Positions 32,629 through 41,425 of a stretch of 64,000 nt of DNA are shown here, in pieces. The translations under genes and the position numbers were made by a program. The DNA lies in the NCBI GenBank assembly GCA_943914465.1, contig CALUCD010000008.1:56402-120401 (forward strand), in the 5' to 3' direction. Under the pieces are notes generated by a model. It was not told where the DNA came from. It saw nothing but the letters and a program-made list of their open reading frames with translations, and searched no databases. Positions within the stretch are counted from its first letter, which is position 1; every line of letters starts with the position of its first letter. The stretch comes from an uncultured Corynebacterium sp. GTDB lineage: Bacteria; Actinomycetota; Actinomycetes; Mycobacteriales; Mycobacteriaceae.

Positions 32629-33927
32629 ATGACGTCATTCGCCGATCTTGGTCTCCCCCGCGAACTCACTTCGGTGCTGCGAGACCAGGGCATCGAAGAG
32701 GCATTCCCGATCCAGGAGGCAGCCATCCCTGATGCGCTCGCGGGCCGTGACGTGCTCGGCCGCGGACCAACCGGCTCTGGCAAAACCTTCACGTTCGGCT
32801 TACCCATGATCGCCCGATTGACGGGTGCACCCTCACTAGCGGGCCGTCCACGCGGCCTCATTCTCACGCCTACACGCGAGCTCGCGACCCAGATCCGGGA
32901 ACGCCTTGAATCTCCGGCAGCGGCAGTGGGTTTGCGAGTCATTGAGGTCGTTGGGGGCGTCAATATTAACCGCAACATTCGCTCGCTCGCAGCGCCAGTT
33001 GATCTGCTGGTAGCCACCCCGGGCCGGGCGCAAGACCTGGTGAACCAAAAGAAACTTTCGTTTGAACGGGTAGAGGTTACAGCTCTCGACGAGGCGGATC
33101 AGATGGCCGATATGGGCTTTTTGCCTCAGGTGAAAGCGCTGCTTGACCTCACGCCGTCCGACGGGCAACGTTTGTTGTTTTCGGCGACGTTGGACGGGGA
33201 CGTCGACAAGCTTATTGCCCGGTATATGCACGAACCGGTCACCCACTCGACAGCGCCCGTCACAGCTGCAGTTGACACCATGCAGCACTACCAGTTGCTG
33301 GTCGGTGACCGCGAGGCTCGTAGTGAGATCGCGTCGCAGATCGGTGCCCGCGATGGAAAGACCATCATGTTCATGCGCACCAAACACGGTGTGGACAGGC
33401 AAGTGAAGAAGCTGCGGCGGGCTGGTATTCCTGCGCAAGGCCTCCACGGTGATAAGAGCCAAGGAGCACGCACTCGCGCGCTGGCGGGATTCGCCGATGG
33501 CTCAACGCCTGTTCTGGTGGCTACGGATATCGCTGCGCGAGGCATTGATATTGACGACGTCTCGCTCGTCGTCCACGTTGATCCCCCGGCTGAACATAAG
33601 GCCTACCTCCACCGGGCGGGTCGTACTGCGCGCGCGGGAACATCTGGCACTGTGGTGACACTGGTGATGGACGAGCAGCAGAAGGATGTCGAGCAGCTGC
33701 TGCGAAAAGCGGGTGTAGAGGCACCCGCCGTGCGGGTTGCACCCCTGTCGGATGAATTGATTAGGATTACTGCCGCGCGCAAGCCAACAGGTAGCCCGCT
33801 CCCACCCCCGGGGCAGGCTTCATCCGCTACCAGCAATGCGGTGCGCGGGAGGCAGGCGCAAGGCCGATCCCGGCCCCGCTCGCGGCGGTCCCGCAACGGT
33901 CAACCTACGAGGAGACGTGAACGCTAA
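32629..33927 (+). CDS. DEAD-box RNA helicase
   Basis: A 432-residue helicase with the full DEAD-box set: Q motif FPIQEAAIP, motif I GPTGSGKT, PTRELA, TPGR, DEAD in ALDEADQMADMG, SAT in FSATLDGD, and HRAGRTAR. The last 45 residues are Arg/Ser/Gly-rich and basic, which in relatives helps RNA binding. It is probably involved in ribosome assembly or mRNA unwinding, as is common for RhlE-like enzymes; the exact role is not known. The start is supported by a leaderless-type promoter. It is followed after 16 bases by two CNNM-type membrane protein genes. Confidence 0.9.
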   Translation: MTSFADLGLPRELTSVLRDQGIEEAFPIQEAAIPDALAGRDVLGRGPTGSGKTFTFGLPMIARLTGAPSLAGRPRGLILTPTRELATQIRERLESPAAAVGLRVIEVVGGVNINRNIRSLAAPVDLLVATPGRAQDLVNQKKLSFERVEVTALDEADQMADMGFLPQVKALLDLTPSDGQRLLFSATLDGDVDKLIARYMHEPVTHSTAPVTAAVDTMQHYQLLVGDREARSEIASQIGARDGKTIMFMRTKHGVDRQVKKLRRAGIPAQGLHGDKSQGARTRALAGFADGSTPVLVATDIAARGIDIDDVSLVVHVDPPAEHKAYLHRAGRTARAGTSGTVVTLVMDEQQKDVEQLLRKAGVEAPAVRVAPLSDELIRITAARKPTGSPLPPPGQASSATSNAVRGRQAQGRSRPRSRRSRNGQPTRRRER

Positions 33928-33943
33928 CGCGTAGCAGCTGAAC

Positions 33944-35365
33944 ATGGACATTGTCATTTCCCTCCTGGCGCTCGTCGGCTTCATCCTGCTTACGGCTTCT
34001 ACGGGCCTTTTCGTGGCTATCGAGTTCGCGATGACCGGGCTCGAGCGCTCAACAGTTGAAAAGCACGTGGAGCAAAGAGGCGATTCGACGGCGCACGCGG
34101 TCGCCCGAGATCACTCCAATCTTTCGTTCGTGTTATCCGGTGCACAGCTTGGCATCACGATCACGACGCTAGCGGCAGGATTTTTAGCGGAACCGGTGCT
34201 GGGCCGCTACTTCACGCCCGCCCTGGAGCTCATTGGCTTGAGCGAGTCTGCATCGCGGCCTACGGCGCTAGTGTTGGCGCTGGTTGTGGCGACATTCCTT
34301 TCGATGGTTTTCGGCGAGCTTGTCCCGAAAAACATTGCGATCACCGAGCCGCTTGGGACCGCTCGCTTCGTTGTTCCCCCGGTCAACGCGTTCAATACCG
34401 TTTTCAAATGGTTCATTAAATCGCTCAATCGCTCCGCCAACTGGATTGTGCGCAGACTTGGCATAGAACCGGCCGATGAGCTTGCCTCCGCCCGCTCCGG
34501 TGCTGAGCTCGGCGTCATGGTTCGAAGCTCTGCGGAAGCTGGTGATCTGGATGCGGAAACGGCAGCGGTGATTGACCGATCCCTGCGGTTCGGGGAGACA
34601 ACCGCAGAAGAGGTGATGACTCCGCGAGCAACGATCGAATCCCTTGATGCCGACGATACCGTCGCGGACCTGATCGCACTCGCCCGCGAATCGGGGCATT
34701 CGCGATTCCCGGTGCGGCGCGGTGATCTAGATGACACGATCGGTGTCGTACACGTCAAAGACGCCTTTTCGGTTCCAAAGGCTGATCGGGCAACGACCAG
34801 ATTGGCATCAATGGCACGCCCAGTGCCATTCGTTCCTGGGACCCTTGACGGGGACTCTGTGCTGAACCGAGTGCGCTCCGCCGGCTCCCAGGTGGTACTC
34901 GTTGCGGACGAATACGGCGGCACCCAAGGGCTAGTCACGATTGAGGACCTTGTCGAAGAAATCCTCGGTGAAGTGTACGACGAGTATGACGACCGCGAGT
35001 CCGAGCGCGATTTCCAACGGCTCGGCACTTCGTGGGAGGTCGCCGGTCTCGTGCGATTAGACGACCTCGCAGATCAAACCGGCTACACCGCGCCGGACGG
35101 GCCTTACGAAACCCTTGGCGGTCTGATCATGGCAACCCTTGGACACATTCCCAATGTTGGTGACAGGGCGGTTCTTCCCCTCTCTACGGCCACTACGCTT
35201 CAAGAAGAGTTCGAGACAGCCAGCGCGGGTCATTGGCTTGCCCGTGTCACCGCCATGGACGAACGGCGAGTTGAACGAGCAGTCCTGTCCCCCATCACCC
35301 CGGAACAGGCGGCGGAGCTGACCACCATCGCCCCCGAGTCCACATCGCCAGGAGGCGCACAGTGA
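33944..35365 (+). CDS. CNNM/CBS-domain membrane protein (hemolysin-like), first of a pair
   Basis: A 473-residue protein with an N-terminal DUF21 (CNNM) transmembrane domain of three or four helices, a paired CBS domain (about residues 210-345) and a C-terminal CorC/HlyC domain. GELVPKNIAI is the hallmark of the DUF21 domain. Family members are linked to magnesium or cobalt homeostasis, with some reported as transporters. It overlaps the second copy by four bases (GTGA). Homologous tandem pairs lie near gnd in M. tuberculosis. The substrate is unproven. Confidence 0.85.
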   Translation: MDIVISLLALVGFILLTASTGLFVAIEFAMTGLERSTVEKHVEQRGDSTAHAVARDHSNLSFVLSGAQLGITITTLAAGFLAEPVLGRYFTPALELIGLSESASRPTALVLALVVATFLSMVFGELVPKNIAITEPLGTARFVVPPVNAFNTVFKWFIKSLNRSANWIVRRLGIEPADELASARSGAELGVMVRSSAEAGDLDAETAAVIDRSLRFGETTAEEVMTPRATIESLDADDTVADLIALARESGHSRFPVRRGDLDDTIGVVHVKDAFSVPKADRATTRLASMARPVPFVPGTLDGDSVLNRVRSAGSQVVLVADEYGGTQGLVTIEDLVEEILGEVYDEYDDRESERDFQRLGTSWEVAGLVRLDDLADQTGYTAPDGPYETLGGLIMATLGHIPNVGDRAVLPLSTATTLQEEFETASAGHWLARVTAMDERRVERAVLSPITPEQAAELTTIAPESTSPGGAQ

Positions 35366-36414
35366 GCATTGTCGTTGCGTTTCTCCTGATTGTGATTCTG
35401 CTTGGCGCGAACGCATTCTACGTTGCTACGGAATTTGCGCTCGTGTCGTCTCGTCGTGACCGGCTTGAGTCGCTTCTCGCGCAGGGCAAGGCGGAAGCAC
35501 AGGGTGTTATCTACGCGACCGAGCACTTGTCGATCTACCTCGCGGGCGCCCAATTCGGCATTACTGTGGCATCGCTGATCTTAGGCAAGGTCGCAGAACC
35601 TGCCATTGCGCGCTATCTCGAGGTACCACTCATTCAACTTGGTCTTCCCGCAGACCTGCTGCATCCGTTTTCATTTGTCGTCGCGCTCGTGATCATTTCG
35701 TATCTGCACATCCTGCTCGGAGAAATGGTGCCCAAAAACATTGCCATTGCAGGGCCAGAGACGACGGCGATGTGGCTGACCCCCGCGTTCACAGTGTGGA
35801 TGAAGCTCACCCGACCCATTATCGAGTTTCTCAACGCTGTCGCGCGCCGGACTCTTCTCCTGTTCGGTATCGAACAGCGAGACGAACTCGACTCGACCGT
35901 CGACCAGCAGCAGCTCGCGACAATGATCAAGGAATCAAGCGAAGAAGGTTTACTCGACGCAGAAGAATCGGTCCGGCTAGCGAAAGCACTGCGGACGGAA
36001 TCCCGGAATCTCAAAGAAGTGATGATCCCGCTCGATCAACTCAAAACAATCCCGCTCCAGTCTGGTGGGATGCGCTTGTCGGACATTGAGGAAGCCGTAC
36101 GAGAAACCGGCTACTCGCGATTTCCTGTGGAGCGCGCGCCAGGTGTGCTCGCCGGTTATCTCCATGTCAAGGACATTTTGGATCTCATGGATGCGGATGA
36201 CCCCGACCCGCGTGTGCCGCTTTCAAGGATACGCGCGTTAAGCACGGTTGACGGGGGCCAATCGCTCGATGACGCACTCGCATTGATGCACCGCCGTTCA
36301 GCGCACATGGCCCAGGTTCGTGACAACGGCGAGCTCGTTGGTGTGGCGGCGCTCGAGGACATCATTGAGGAGTATGTCGGCACCGTCTCTGACTGGACGC
36401 ACGAAGATGGGTAG
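35362..36414 (+). CDS. CNNM/CBS-domain membrane protein, second of a pair
   Basis: A 350-residue shorter paralogue of the preceding gene. It has the DUF21 membrane domain with GEMVPKNIAI, followed by two CBS repeats (about residues 200-330), but lacks the CorC/HlyC domain. AGGAGG lies seven bases before the GTG start, which overlaps the previous stop. The two probably form a heteromeric complex, inferred from translational coupling and from the missing third domain. Cation efflux is suggested by family knowledge only. Confidence 0.85.
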   Translation: MSIVVAFLLIVILLGANAFYVATEFALVSSRRDRLESLLAQGKAEAQGVIYATEHLSIYLAGAQFGITVASLILGKVAEPAIARYLEVPLIQLGLPADLLHPFSFVVALVIISYLHILLGEMVPKNIAIAGPETTAMWLTPAFTVWMKLTRPIIEFLNAVARRTLLLFGIEQRDELDSTVDQQQLATMIKESSEEGLLDAEESVRLAKALRTESRNLKEVMIPLDQLKTIPLQSGGMRLSDIEEAVRETGYSRFPVERAPGVLAGYLHVKDILDLMDADDPDPRVPLSRIRALSTVDGGQSLDDALALMHRRSAHMAQVRDNGELVGVAALEDIIEEYVGTVSDWTHEDG

Positions 36415-37270
36415 GCGTTACTCGCCAGCTGAAGCCTCGGCGTCGGAGTCCGCGCATGTGCAACGTGCACGCCGCTGGACTGATCCGCACCTGAACCGGC
36501 GTGCGCAAGGCGTGAAACACCCAGTATGGGATTTCTTATTCGACTACTACCCCATTCGTGCCGCGCAACTCACACGATGGCATCCCGGCCTCGGAAATGT
36601 GCTCGTGCAGGCCTCCTCGAGCCCCCATGCTTCCTACCCGTACTACGCGGTGTCGGCGAGGGGTGACGTGCAACTGGACCGACGCGCGCTTCTGGAGCAT
36701 AGAGGCAAAGATATGGAGCGCATCCGCACCGTGCTTTCGACTCTAGAAACACGCACCGCGCAGTTTGGCTGCTTCGGCATGCATGAATGGGCGATGGTGT
36801 ACCGCAGCCCGAAACCACGCCACACACTCCCGCTACGGTTAGGTGAGCGTGCAACAAACGATGTGTTGGATTCCAACCACCTGAGGTGTACGCACTTCGA
36901 CGCGTACCGGTTCTTCACTCCTGAGGCGAAGTCGCTCAATATATCGGAGCTGGAACCGGGACTGCGGACCGAACACGATCAGCCGGGCTGCGTCCACGTG
37001 TGCATGGACACCTACAAATGGGCTGCAAAGATGGGTCCGGTAGTGCCCGGCAACGTGCTGCTTGACGCTTTCGAGCTCGCAGTATCTGCGCGACGCCTGG
37101 ATATGGAAGCATCTCCTTATGACTGCCGCGCTCTGGGGTTCGACGTCATCCCGGTGGAGACCGCCGAAGGCAAAGCCGAGTACGTGTCGCGGCAGCGTGC
37201 CCTCGCGGCTGACGCGGCGCCGGTGCGTCGAACGCTCATTTCACTCCTCGACGATCTGCTGAGCGGTTAA
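36407..37270 (+). CDS. Putative 3-methyladenine DNA glycosylase (actinobacterial family)
   Basis: A 287-residue protein of an actinobacterial family usually named 3-methyladenine DNA glycosylase. I recognise the family by HPVWDFLFDYYPIRAAQL, RWHPG, the ERATNDVLDSNHLRCTHFDAYRFF block and the conserved EPGLR segment. No helix-hairpin-helix motif or other glycosylase signature is visible, so the function implied by the name is doubtful. The ATG at 36407 overlaps the end of the membrane protein gene by eight bases. An open frame to 36320 lies in that gene. It ends 55 bases before a VWA gene. Confidence 0.6.
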   Translation: MGRRYSPAEASASESAHVQRARRWTDPHLNRRAQGVKHPVWDFLFDYYPIRAAQLTRWHPGLGNVLVQASSSPHASYPYYAVSARGDVQLDRRALLEHRGKDMERIRTVLSTLETRTAQFGCFGMHEWAMVYRSPKPRHTLPLRLGERATNDVLDSNHLRCTHFDAYRFFTPEAKSLNISELEPGLRTEHDQPGCVHVCMDTYKWAAKMGPVVPGNVLLDAFELAVSARRLDMEASPYDCRALGFDVIPVETAEGKAEYVSRQRALAADAAPVRRTLISLLDDLLSG

Positions 37271-37325
37271 AATGCTCTGCCATACGACAGATTGCCGGAT
37301 TTGATGTTGAAGGCGGCTTGGCACG

Positions 37326-38768
37326 ATGGGAAGACACGCGCGAAGAGACGATACGGGTTCGCTCTCAGGAAGGACCCTGCTCGCGTTGCTGGCTGCACTA
37401 CTGCTCATCGGGGCGCTCATTTGGTTCATTGCGTTTCGGGGCACAGGTTCTGACGACGCCGCAGGCACCGCTCAGGATGAGCGGACATGCGTCTCCGGTG
37501 AGCTGGTACTACCGGTAGCAGCAGCTGATGCCTCGGTTGCAGAAGAGCTCATTCGCATCTACGACGAGTCGCTGCCCGAAGTGCGGGACTTTTGCATCAC
37601 CGCCCAGTACACTGCCTCACTGCAGGAAGCAGCAGTCTACATCGCTCCAAATACACCGGTCACCCACCAGCAGCTGACTGCCGCTTCGCGCACTGCAGCG
37701 CTTGCAGATCCGGCACCCGTATTCGCAGACGAGGTCGGTGTCGCTGCTGAAGCCCAGCCAAGCGCAGAAATAGACGTGAAACAAGTCCGCTTTCCGGTAG
37801 ATAACCCAGGGGCGTCTGCACTCGTCGCTTCACTGCTCGCAGACGGAGACAACGCCGCCGTCGAAGCGCTGACTGACCAGAAAATTGACTCAATCGACTC
37901 GTTTGACGCCGCTACCGGGCAGGTGGTTGCAACGTCGCAGCGTCGCGTCCCCGATCGGCTCCAATTCCGCTCGCTCGACGCATCGGTGGTTTACACCGCG
38001 ATTCCGCTCAATAGCGGCGAGACGGTGGATGAGAACCAGGCGCGAGCAGGACAGGATTTCGCTCGGTTCAGCGCCGAACGTTTCACCGACAATGCACCAG
38101 CTCAACCGGTGATCCCCGAACTCGTGTGGGCAGCAGCATTTCCAGAAGGCGGTGAAGGTGTAACCGCCGATGGTGCATCCCCCACCGACGCCGATGAGGC
38201 TGCGATCGCTGCGGACGGGGAAGCAACCGACAGCCTCTTCCTCCTCGACACCTCGGAATCGATGGCGCCGTACCTACCGGCAGCAACCGCTGGCGTGAAA
38301 AAAGCCGCCGCTGAAGTGATCGGCTCCGGCCATAAGGTGGGGTTGTGGAACTATTCCTCTCCCCTCAACCCGGGCGTGCAGGTAGGCTATCGCCGCAACG
38401 TAGAGCTGACAGACAACGACCAGGAGCTGATCGCGGCGATCGATCCGTTGCAGGCCGCGGGCCAGCCGCAGACACGCGAAGCGCTCACCGCCGCCGTAGA
38501 TGAACTGTCGAACCGCGCCGGGAACACAGAGCCGGCGCGGCTCATCGTGATCACTACAGGAACCGCAGACGCCGGCGCCGACGATGCCTTTAGCGACGCA
38601 CTCCGCCAATCAGCTGGCGAGAAAGTCATCATCTCTGTGGTGCACGTGGGCGACAGGCCTCACGATGTCGCCCTGGAGCAGGTGGCCTCTTCCTACCAAG
38701 CGGTCAATACTGACGCCGAGCTGGAGGCAGCTCTCGTTGCGGCAACCGGCGCGCGTTCCTCGAACTAG
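37326..38768 (+). CDS. Membrane-anchored VWA-domain protein
   Basis: A 480-residue protein. A basic N-terminus precedes one transmembrane helix at residues 17-37 (LLALLAALLLIGALIWFIAF). The middle part resembles a substrate-binding-type domain, with two cysteines that could pair. The C-terminal 190 residues form a von Willebrand factor A domain with the metal-site motif LLDTSESM. Topology suggests that the domain lies outside the membrane. No moxR ATPase or second VWA gene is nearby. I cannot say what it binds. It converges on a MerR-type regulator gene with a nine-base gap. Confidence 0.78.
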   Translation: MGRHARRDDTGSLSGRTLLALLAALLLIGALIWFIAFRGTGSDDAAGTAQDERTCVSGELVLPVAAADASVAEELIRIYDESLPEVRDFCITAQYTASLQEAAVYIAPNTPVTHQQLTAASRTAALADPAPVFADEVGVAAEAQPSAEIDVKQVRFPVDNPGASALVASLLADGDNAAVEALTDQKIDSIDSFDAATGQVVATSQRRVPDRLQFRSLDASVVYTAIPLNSGETVDENQARAGQDFARFSAERFTDNAPAQPVIPELVWAAAFPEGGEGVTADGASPTDADEAAIAADGEATDSLFLLDTSESMAPYLPAATAGVKKAAAEVIGSGHKVGLWNYSSPLNPGVQVGYRRNVELTDNDQELIAAIDPLQAAGQPQTREALTAAVDELSNRAGNTEPARLIVITTGTADAGADDAFSDALRQSAGEKVIISVVHVGDRPHDVALEQVASSYQAVNTDAELEAALVAATGARSSN

Positions 38769-38777
38769 AGCGAGCTA

Positions 38778-39350
38778 CTATGAGGACTTGCGCCGTCGCC
38801 GAGCCGCGAGCTCGTCAATCTCAACCACGTTATCCGGTTCGGTCTCCGTGATGACGCGTTCGGACGGGAACGAGGAAATGGTACCGGTCAATTCCTTCAT
38901 GATCTGCGGAACCGCGATACCGAACACGCCTTGACCGCCGTTGAGCAGGTCAATGATTTCTTCGCTGCTGCGGCACTCGTACACGCTCACACCGTCAGAA
39001 ACAAGCGTGATCTCTGCAATATCACTGACTCCGCGGTCACGGAGCTTGTCTACCGCGAGACGGATGTTCTGCAACGAGATTCCGGTATCGAGCAAGCCTT
39101 TGACGATTTTGAGGACCAGGATGTCCTTGAACGAATACAGGCGCTGGGAGCCAGATCCTTTCGCACCACGGATTGACGGGCGCACCAAGTTTGTCCGTGC
39201 CCAGTAATCCAGCTGACGATACGAGATACCAGCAACTTGACATGCAATCGGGACACGATAGCCAACCTCATCGGAAGGCCCAATGTCGAACAGGGACTCC
39301 TGAACCGGCGACTCGGCGTCGCCTTCTGGGGTGCGGGTGTTCATAGTCAC
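38778..39350 (-). CDS. MerR-family transcriptional regulator (Rv1830-like)
   Basis: A 190-residue regulator. The MerR-type winged helix spans about residues 30-100 (GYRVPIACQVAGISYRQLDYWARTNLVRPSIR). It lacks the long dimerisation helix plus metal site of metal-sensing MerR proteins and has an acidic C-terminus. It corresponds in order and type to Rv1830 of M. tuberculosis. GTG at 39350 has GGGAG seven bases upstream; an ATG six bases later is also possible. A strong sigma-A-type promoter with a palindrome in its spacer lies upstream, suggesting autoregulation. Confidence 0.85.
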   Translation of the reverse strand: MTMNTRTPEGDAESPVQESLFDIGPSDEVGYRVPIACQVAGISYRQLDYWARTNLVRPSIRGAKGSGSQRLYSFKDILVLKIVKGLLDTGISLQNIRLAVDKLRDRGVSDIAEITLVSDGVSVYECRSSEEIIDLLNGGQGVFGIAVPQIMKELTGTISSFPSERVITETEPDNVVEIDELAARRRRKSS

Positions 39351-39390
39351 GTAATTACTCCCGTGGTGTTTAACCGAAAGCCTAGAAGCT

Positions 39391-39419
39391 ATTAAAAGCT
39401 AGCTTAGGCATTTGGTCAA
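39391..39419 (-). promoter_or_regulatory. Promoter of the Rv1830-like MerR gene, with spacer palindrome
   Basis: On the minus strand TTGACC (39419-39414), 17 bases and TTTAAT (39396-39391) form a good sigma-A promoter. The 10-base palindrome AAGCTAGCTT (39396-39405) sits at the spacer/-10 border, where MerR proteins typically bind. Confidence 0.65.
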
Positions 39420-39442
39420 GAGTAAGCCGCCTAACACGCCGC

Positions 39443-39467
39443 AACTCTCAACTGCTACTTGAGAGTT
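39443..39467. repeat. 9-base perfect inverted repeat with 7-base spacer
   Basis: AACTCTCAA, seven bases, TTGAGAGTT. It lies just downstream of the bifunctional-nuclease gene and about 24 bases upstream of the -35 of the MerR gene. No T-run follows on the minus strand, so an intrinsic terminator is unlikely. It may be an operator. Confidence 0.7.
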
Positions 39468-39490
39468 TTGAGCTTCGTGAACGCGCATTG

Positions 39491-40084
39491 CTACCCTCCG
39501 TAGCCGTTGTCGGACTCCCGCTCATCAAACGAGTCTTCGTGGATGCCGAGTTCGCGCATGAAGTCTTCAAACGCCTCGGGATCGATCGGTGTTTCCTCTT
39601 CGGCCGCTAGCAGCGCTGCCTCATCCAGGTCGCTTCGATCACTCGCGTCATCGTGTTGCAGGTCTAGCCCAAAGTACTGGTTGGCGTCGAGCGGCGACAA
39701 ATGCAATGAGCATTGCTGAAGGACGGTTTCATCTGCTTCGACCTGGACGTCGAGCATCAGTGCAAGTACAAGGGCATCGGAGGTGCGCATATCTATCTCC
39801 GACCCGTCCCCGAGGCTGAGCGTCGATATGAAGGTGCCGTTGCTGTATGTGGAAATCTCAATACCCGACACGCCTTCAGTCGCGTGACTGATGACTCCAG
39901 CAAGCGCGTCATGCGTGTCAGGACGCCGAGGCGTCCAATCATCCAACCGCGCGGCCAGCGTCGCACCCTCCATGGGTGGCAGCCAAACCGGAATGAAACG
40001 ACGGCGTTCTTCCCACTCCAGTAACGCGCACAGATAACGTTCTGGGCCTATTGAAAAAACACCTACAAGGTTGACTGGGACCAT
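39491..40084 (-). CDS. Bifunctional-nuclease-domain protein (DUF151)
   Basis: A 197-residue protein. Residues 1-135 form a BFN (DUF151) domain. RRFIPVWLPPMEGATLAARL and the DMRTSDALVLALML segment are typical. The C-terminal 60 residues are strongly acidic. Plant and Thermotoga relatives have nuclease activity; the mycobacterial homologue Rv1829 is uncharacterised. It lies between two MerR-type genes, in the same order as in M. tuberculosis and C. glutamicum. Start is the ATG at 40084, 18 bases after ftsR. No clear ribosome binding site is visible. Confidence 0.85.
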   Translation of the reverse strand: MVPVNLVGVFSIGPERYLCALLEWEERRRFIPVWLPPMEGATLAARLDDWTPRRPDTHDALAGVISHATEGVSGIEISTYSNGTFISTLSLGDGSEIDMRTSDALVLALMLDVQVEADETVLQQCSLHLSPLDANQYFGLDLQHDDASDRSDLDEAALLAAEEETPIDPEAFEDFMRELGIHEDSFDERESDNGYGG

Positions 40085-40102
40085 GTTTTCGCACCCGACC
40101 GA

Positions 40103-40855
40103 CTACCGTGCCAAATGCTCTCGGATGTCGTTTTTTATCAAAGACGCGTGCAAAGTCACCAACAATGCTGATATACGCTGCCCCATCTCATCAGCATTAT
40201 GATGCGCGGCAGGTTTGCCAGACTTTGCCACTGGCCCAGTGACTTGCGCGATGAAGTCGGCTTGCCGAGCCGCAGCTGTCCGGATCGATTTGAAGTGGCG
40301 GCTGTCGAAGCCGAATTCTTGCAACGCTACGACGGTCGAAGCGATGCGAACGTCTTCTGAGGCGAACAGTCCAGCGGAGTCCGGCGTGATCAACCCAAGC
40401 TGAATCAACTCGTTGATCACCGCTTCGCTGGCCCCGGCTTGGGTAGCGACTTCCTGATCGGTCAGCTTAGTGGATGAAGCGGCGCGGAAGGTCTCGGGGG
40501 AGATCACCGGTTCCGCTTCGACAGCGGTCAGTACAGCGCTCACCTGACCTGCGTCCATCGCCTCAAGCTGCTCACGAATCACTTTCAGCGGAAGATAATT
40601 ATCGCGCTGCGTGACCAAAATGTAGCGGAGGCGCTCAACATCCTGCTCGGTAAAGCGGCGATATCCTGAGGCAGTCCTTTGCGGAGTAATCAGCCCCTCG
40701 GACTCTAGGAATCGAATTTTGGATACTGTCACGTCCGGAAACTCTTGACGCAGGCGCTCAAGTACCACGCCAATTGACATCGTTTTCGCGGTTTTGACGC
40801 TCGATGTCGAGGGAGCCGCGGCAGTCTGCGGTGAAGTTTTACGGATAGCGCTCAC
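40103..40855 (-). CDS. ftsR: MerR-family cell-division regulator FtsR
   Basis: A 250-residue regulator. After about 25 disordered residues comes the MerR winged helix (IRFLESEGLITPQRTASGYRRFTEQDVERL), followed by a C-terminal effector-like domain. In C. glutamicum, FtsR (cg1631) activates ftsZ; the M. tuberculosis homologue is Rv1828. Placement between odhI and the BFN-domain gene confirms orthology. Translation starts at GTG 40855, with no good ribosome binding site. A possible -10, TATATT, lies about 45 bases upstream. Confidence 0.88.
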   Translation of the reverse strand: MSAIRKTSPQTAAAPSTSSVKTAKTMSIGVVLERLRQEFPDVTVSKIRFLESEGLITPQRTASGYRRFTEQDVERLRYILVTQRDNYLPLKVIREQLEAMDAGQVSAVLTAVEAEPVISPETFRAASSTKLTDQEVATQAGASEAVINELIQLGLITPDSAGLFASEDVRIASTVVALQEFGFDSRHFKSIRTAAARQADFIAQVTGPVAKSGKPAAHHNADEMGQRISALLVTLHASLIKNDIREHLAR

Positions 40856-40900
40856 GGTATCTGCTTAATCTTTCCTCGAGGTTGAAGGTTGGGAAATACC

Positions 40901-40906
40901 AATATA
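40901..40906 (-). promoter_or_regulatory. Candidate -10 of ftsR
   Basis: TATATT on the minus strand in the 98-base odhI-ftsR gap. No convincing -35 is seen. Confidence 0.35.
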
Positions 40907-40953
40907 TCGCAACCGCGCAGTGGACATCCCTCCCGCCGGCTGCGGCTCGCCGA

Positions 40954-41385
40954 CTACTTACTGCCGGTAATGAAAACCAAACGGAACTTCCCGATCTGAA
41001 TCTCATCCCCATCCGAAAGCAGCTCAGAGTTTCGAGGCTCCCGGTTGACATACGTGCCATTCAACGACCCGACATCAACAACCTCGAAAGCATCATCCTT
41101 GCGCCGAAACTCGGCATGACGGCGCGATACGGTCACATCGTCAAGAAAGATATCAGCCTCTGGGTGCCGGCCCGCGGTCGTGGAATCTTGATCAAGGAGG
41201 AATCGAGCGCCAGCGTTCGGCCCACGCTTCACTACGAGGAGAGCCGCACCTTCTGGGAGATTTTCCGCGCCCGCCGCCGAGTCGGTCGAACCAGCCGCGC
41301 CAGACTCCATTTCCTTTAACAGGTCAGCACGAAAGACCGAGGTGGTCTCGACCTGATTCTGCGGCGTGCCCGTGTTCTCGCTCAT
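40954..41385 (-). CDS. odhI: Oxoglutarate dehydrogenase inhibitor OdhI (GarA)
   Basis: A 143-residue FHA protein that inhibits the E1 subunit of 2-oxoglutarate dehydrogenase when unphosphorylated. The N-terminal phosphorylation site VETTSVFRADLLKEME places Thr14 and Thr15 exactly as in C. glutamicum, where PknG phosphorylates them. The FHA domain (about residues 45-140) shows TAGRHPEADI, VSRRHAEF and GSLNGTYVNR. The start is the ATG at 41385, preceded by GGAGG. A TTG 12 bases upstream is unlikely. It lies between ftsR and secA2, the standard order. Confidence 0.95.
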   Translation of the reverse strand: MSENTGTPQNQVETTSVFRADLLKEMESGAAGSTDSAAGAENLPEGAALLVVKRGPNAGARFLLDQDSTTAGRHPEADIFLDDVTVSRRHAEFRRKDDAFEVVDVGSLNGTYVNREPRNSELLSDGDEIQIGKFRLVFITGSK

Positions 41386-41425
41386 GGGATCCTCCAAGCA
41401 ATGTCGAAAGTGTTAATTGTTCGTC

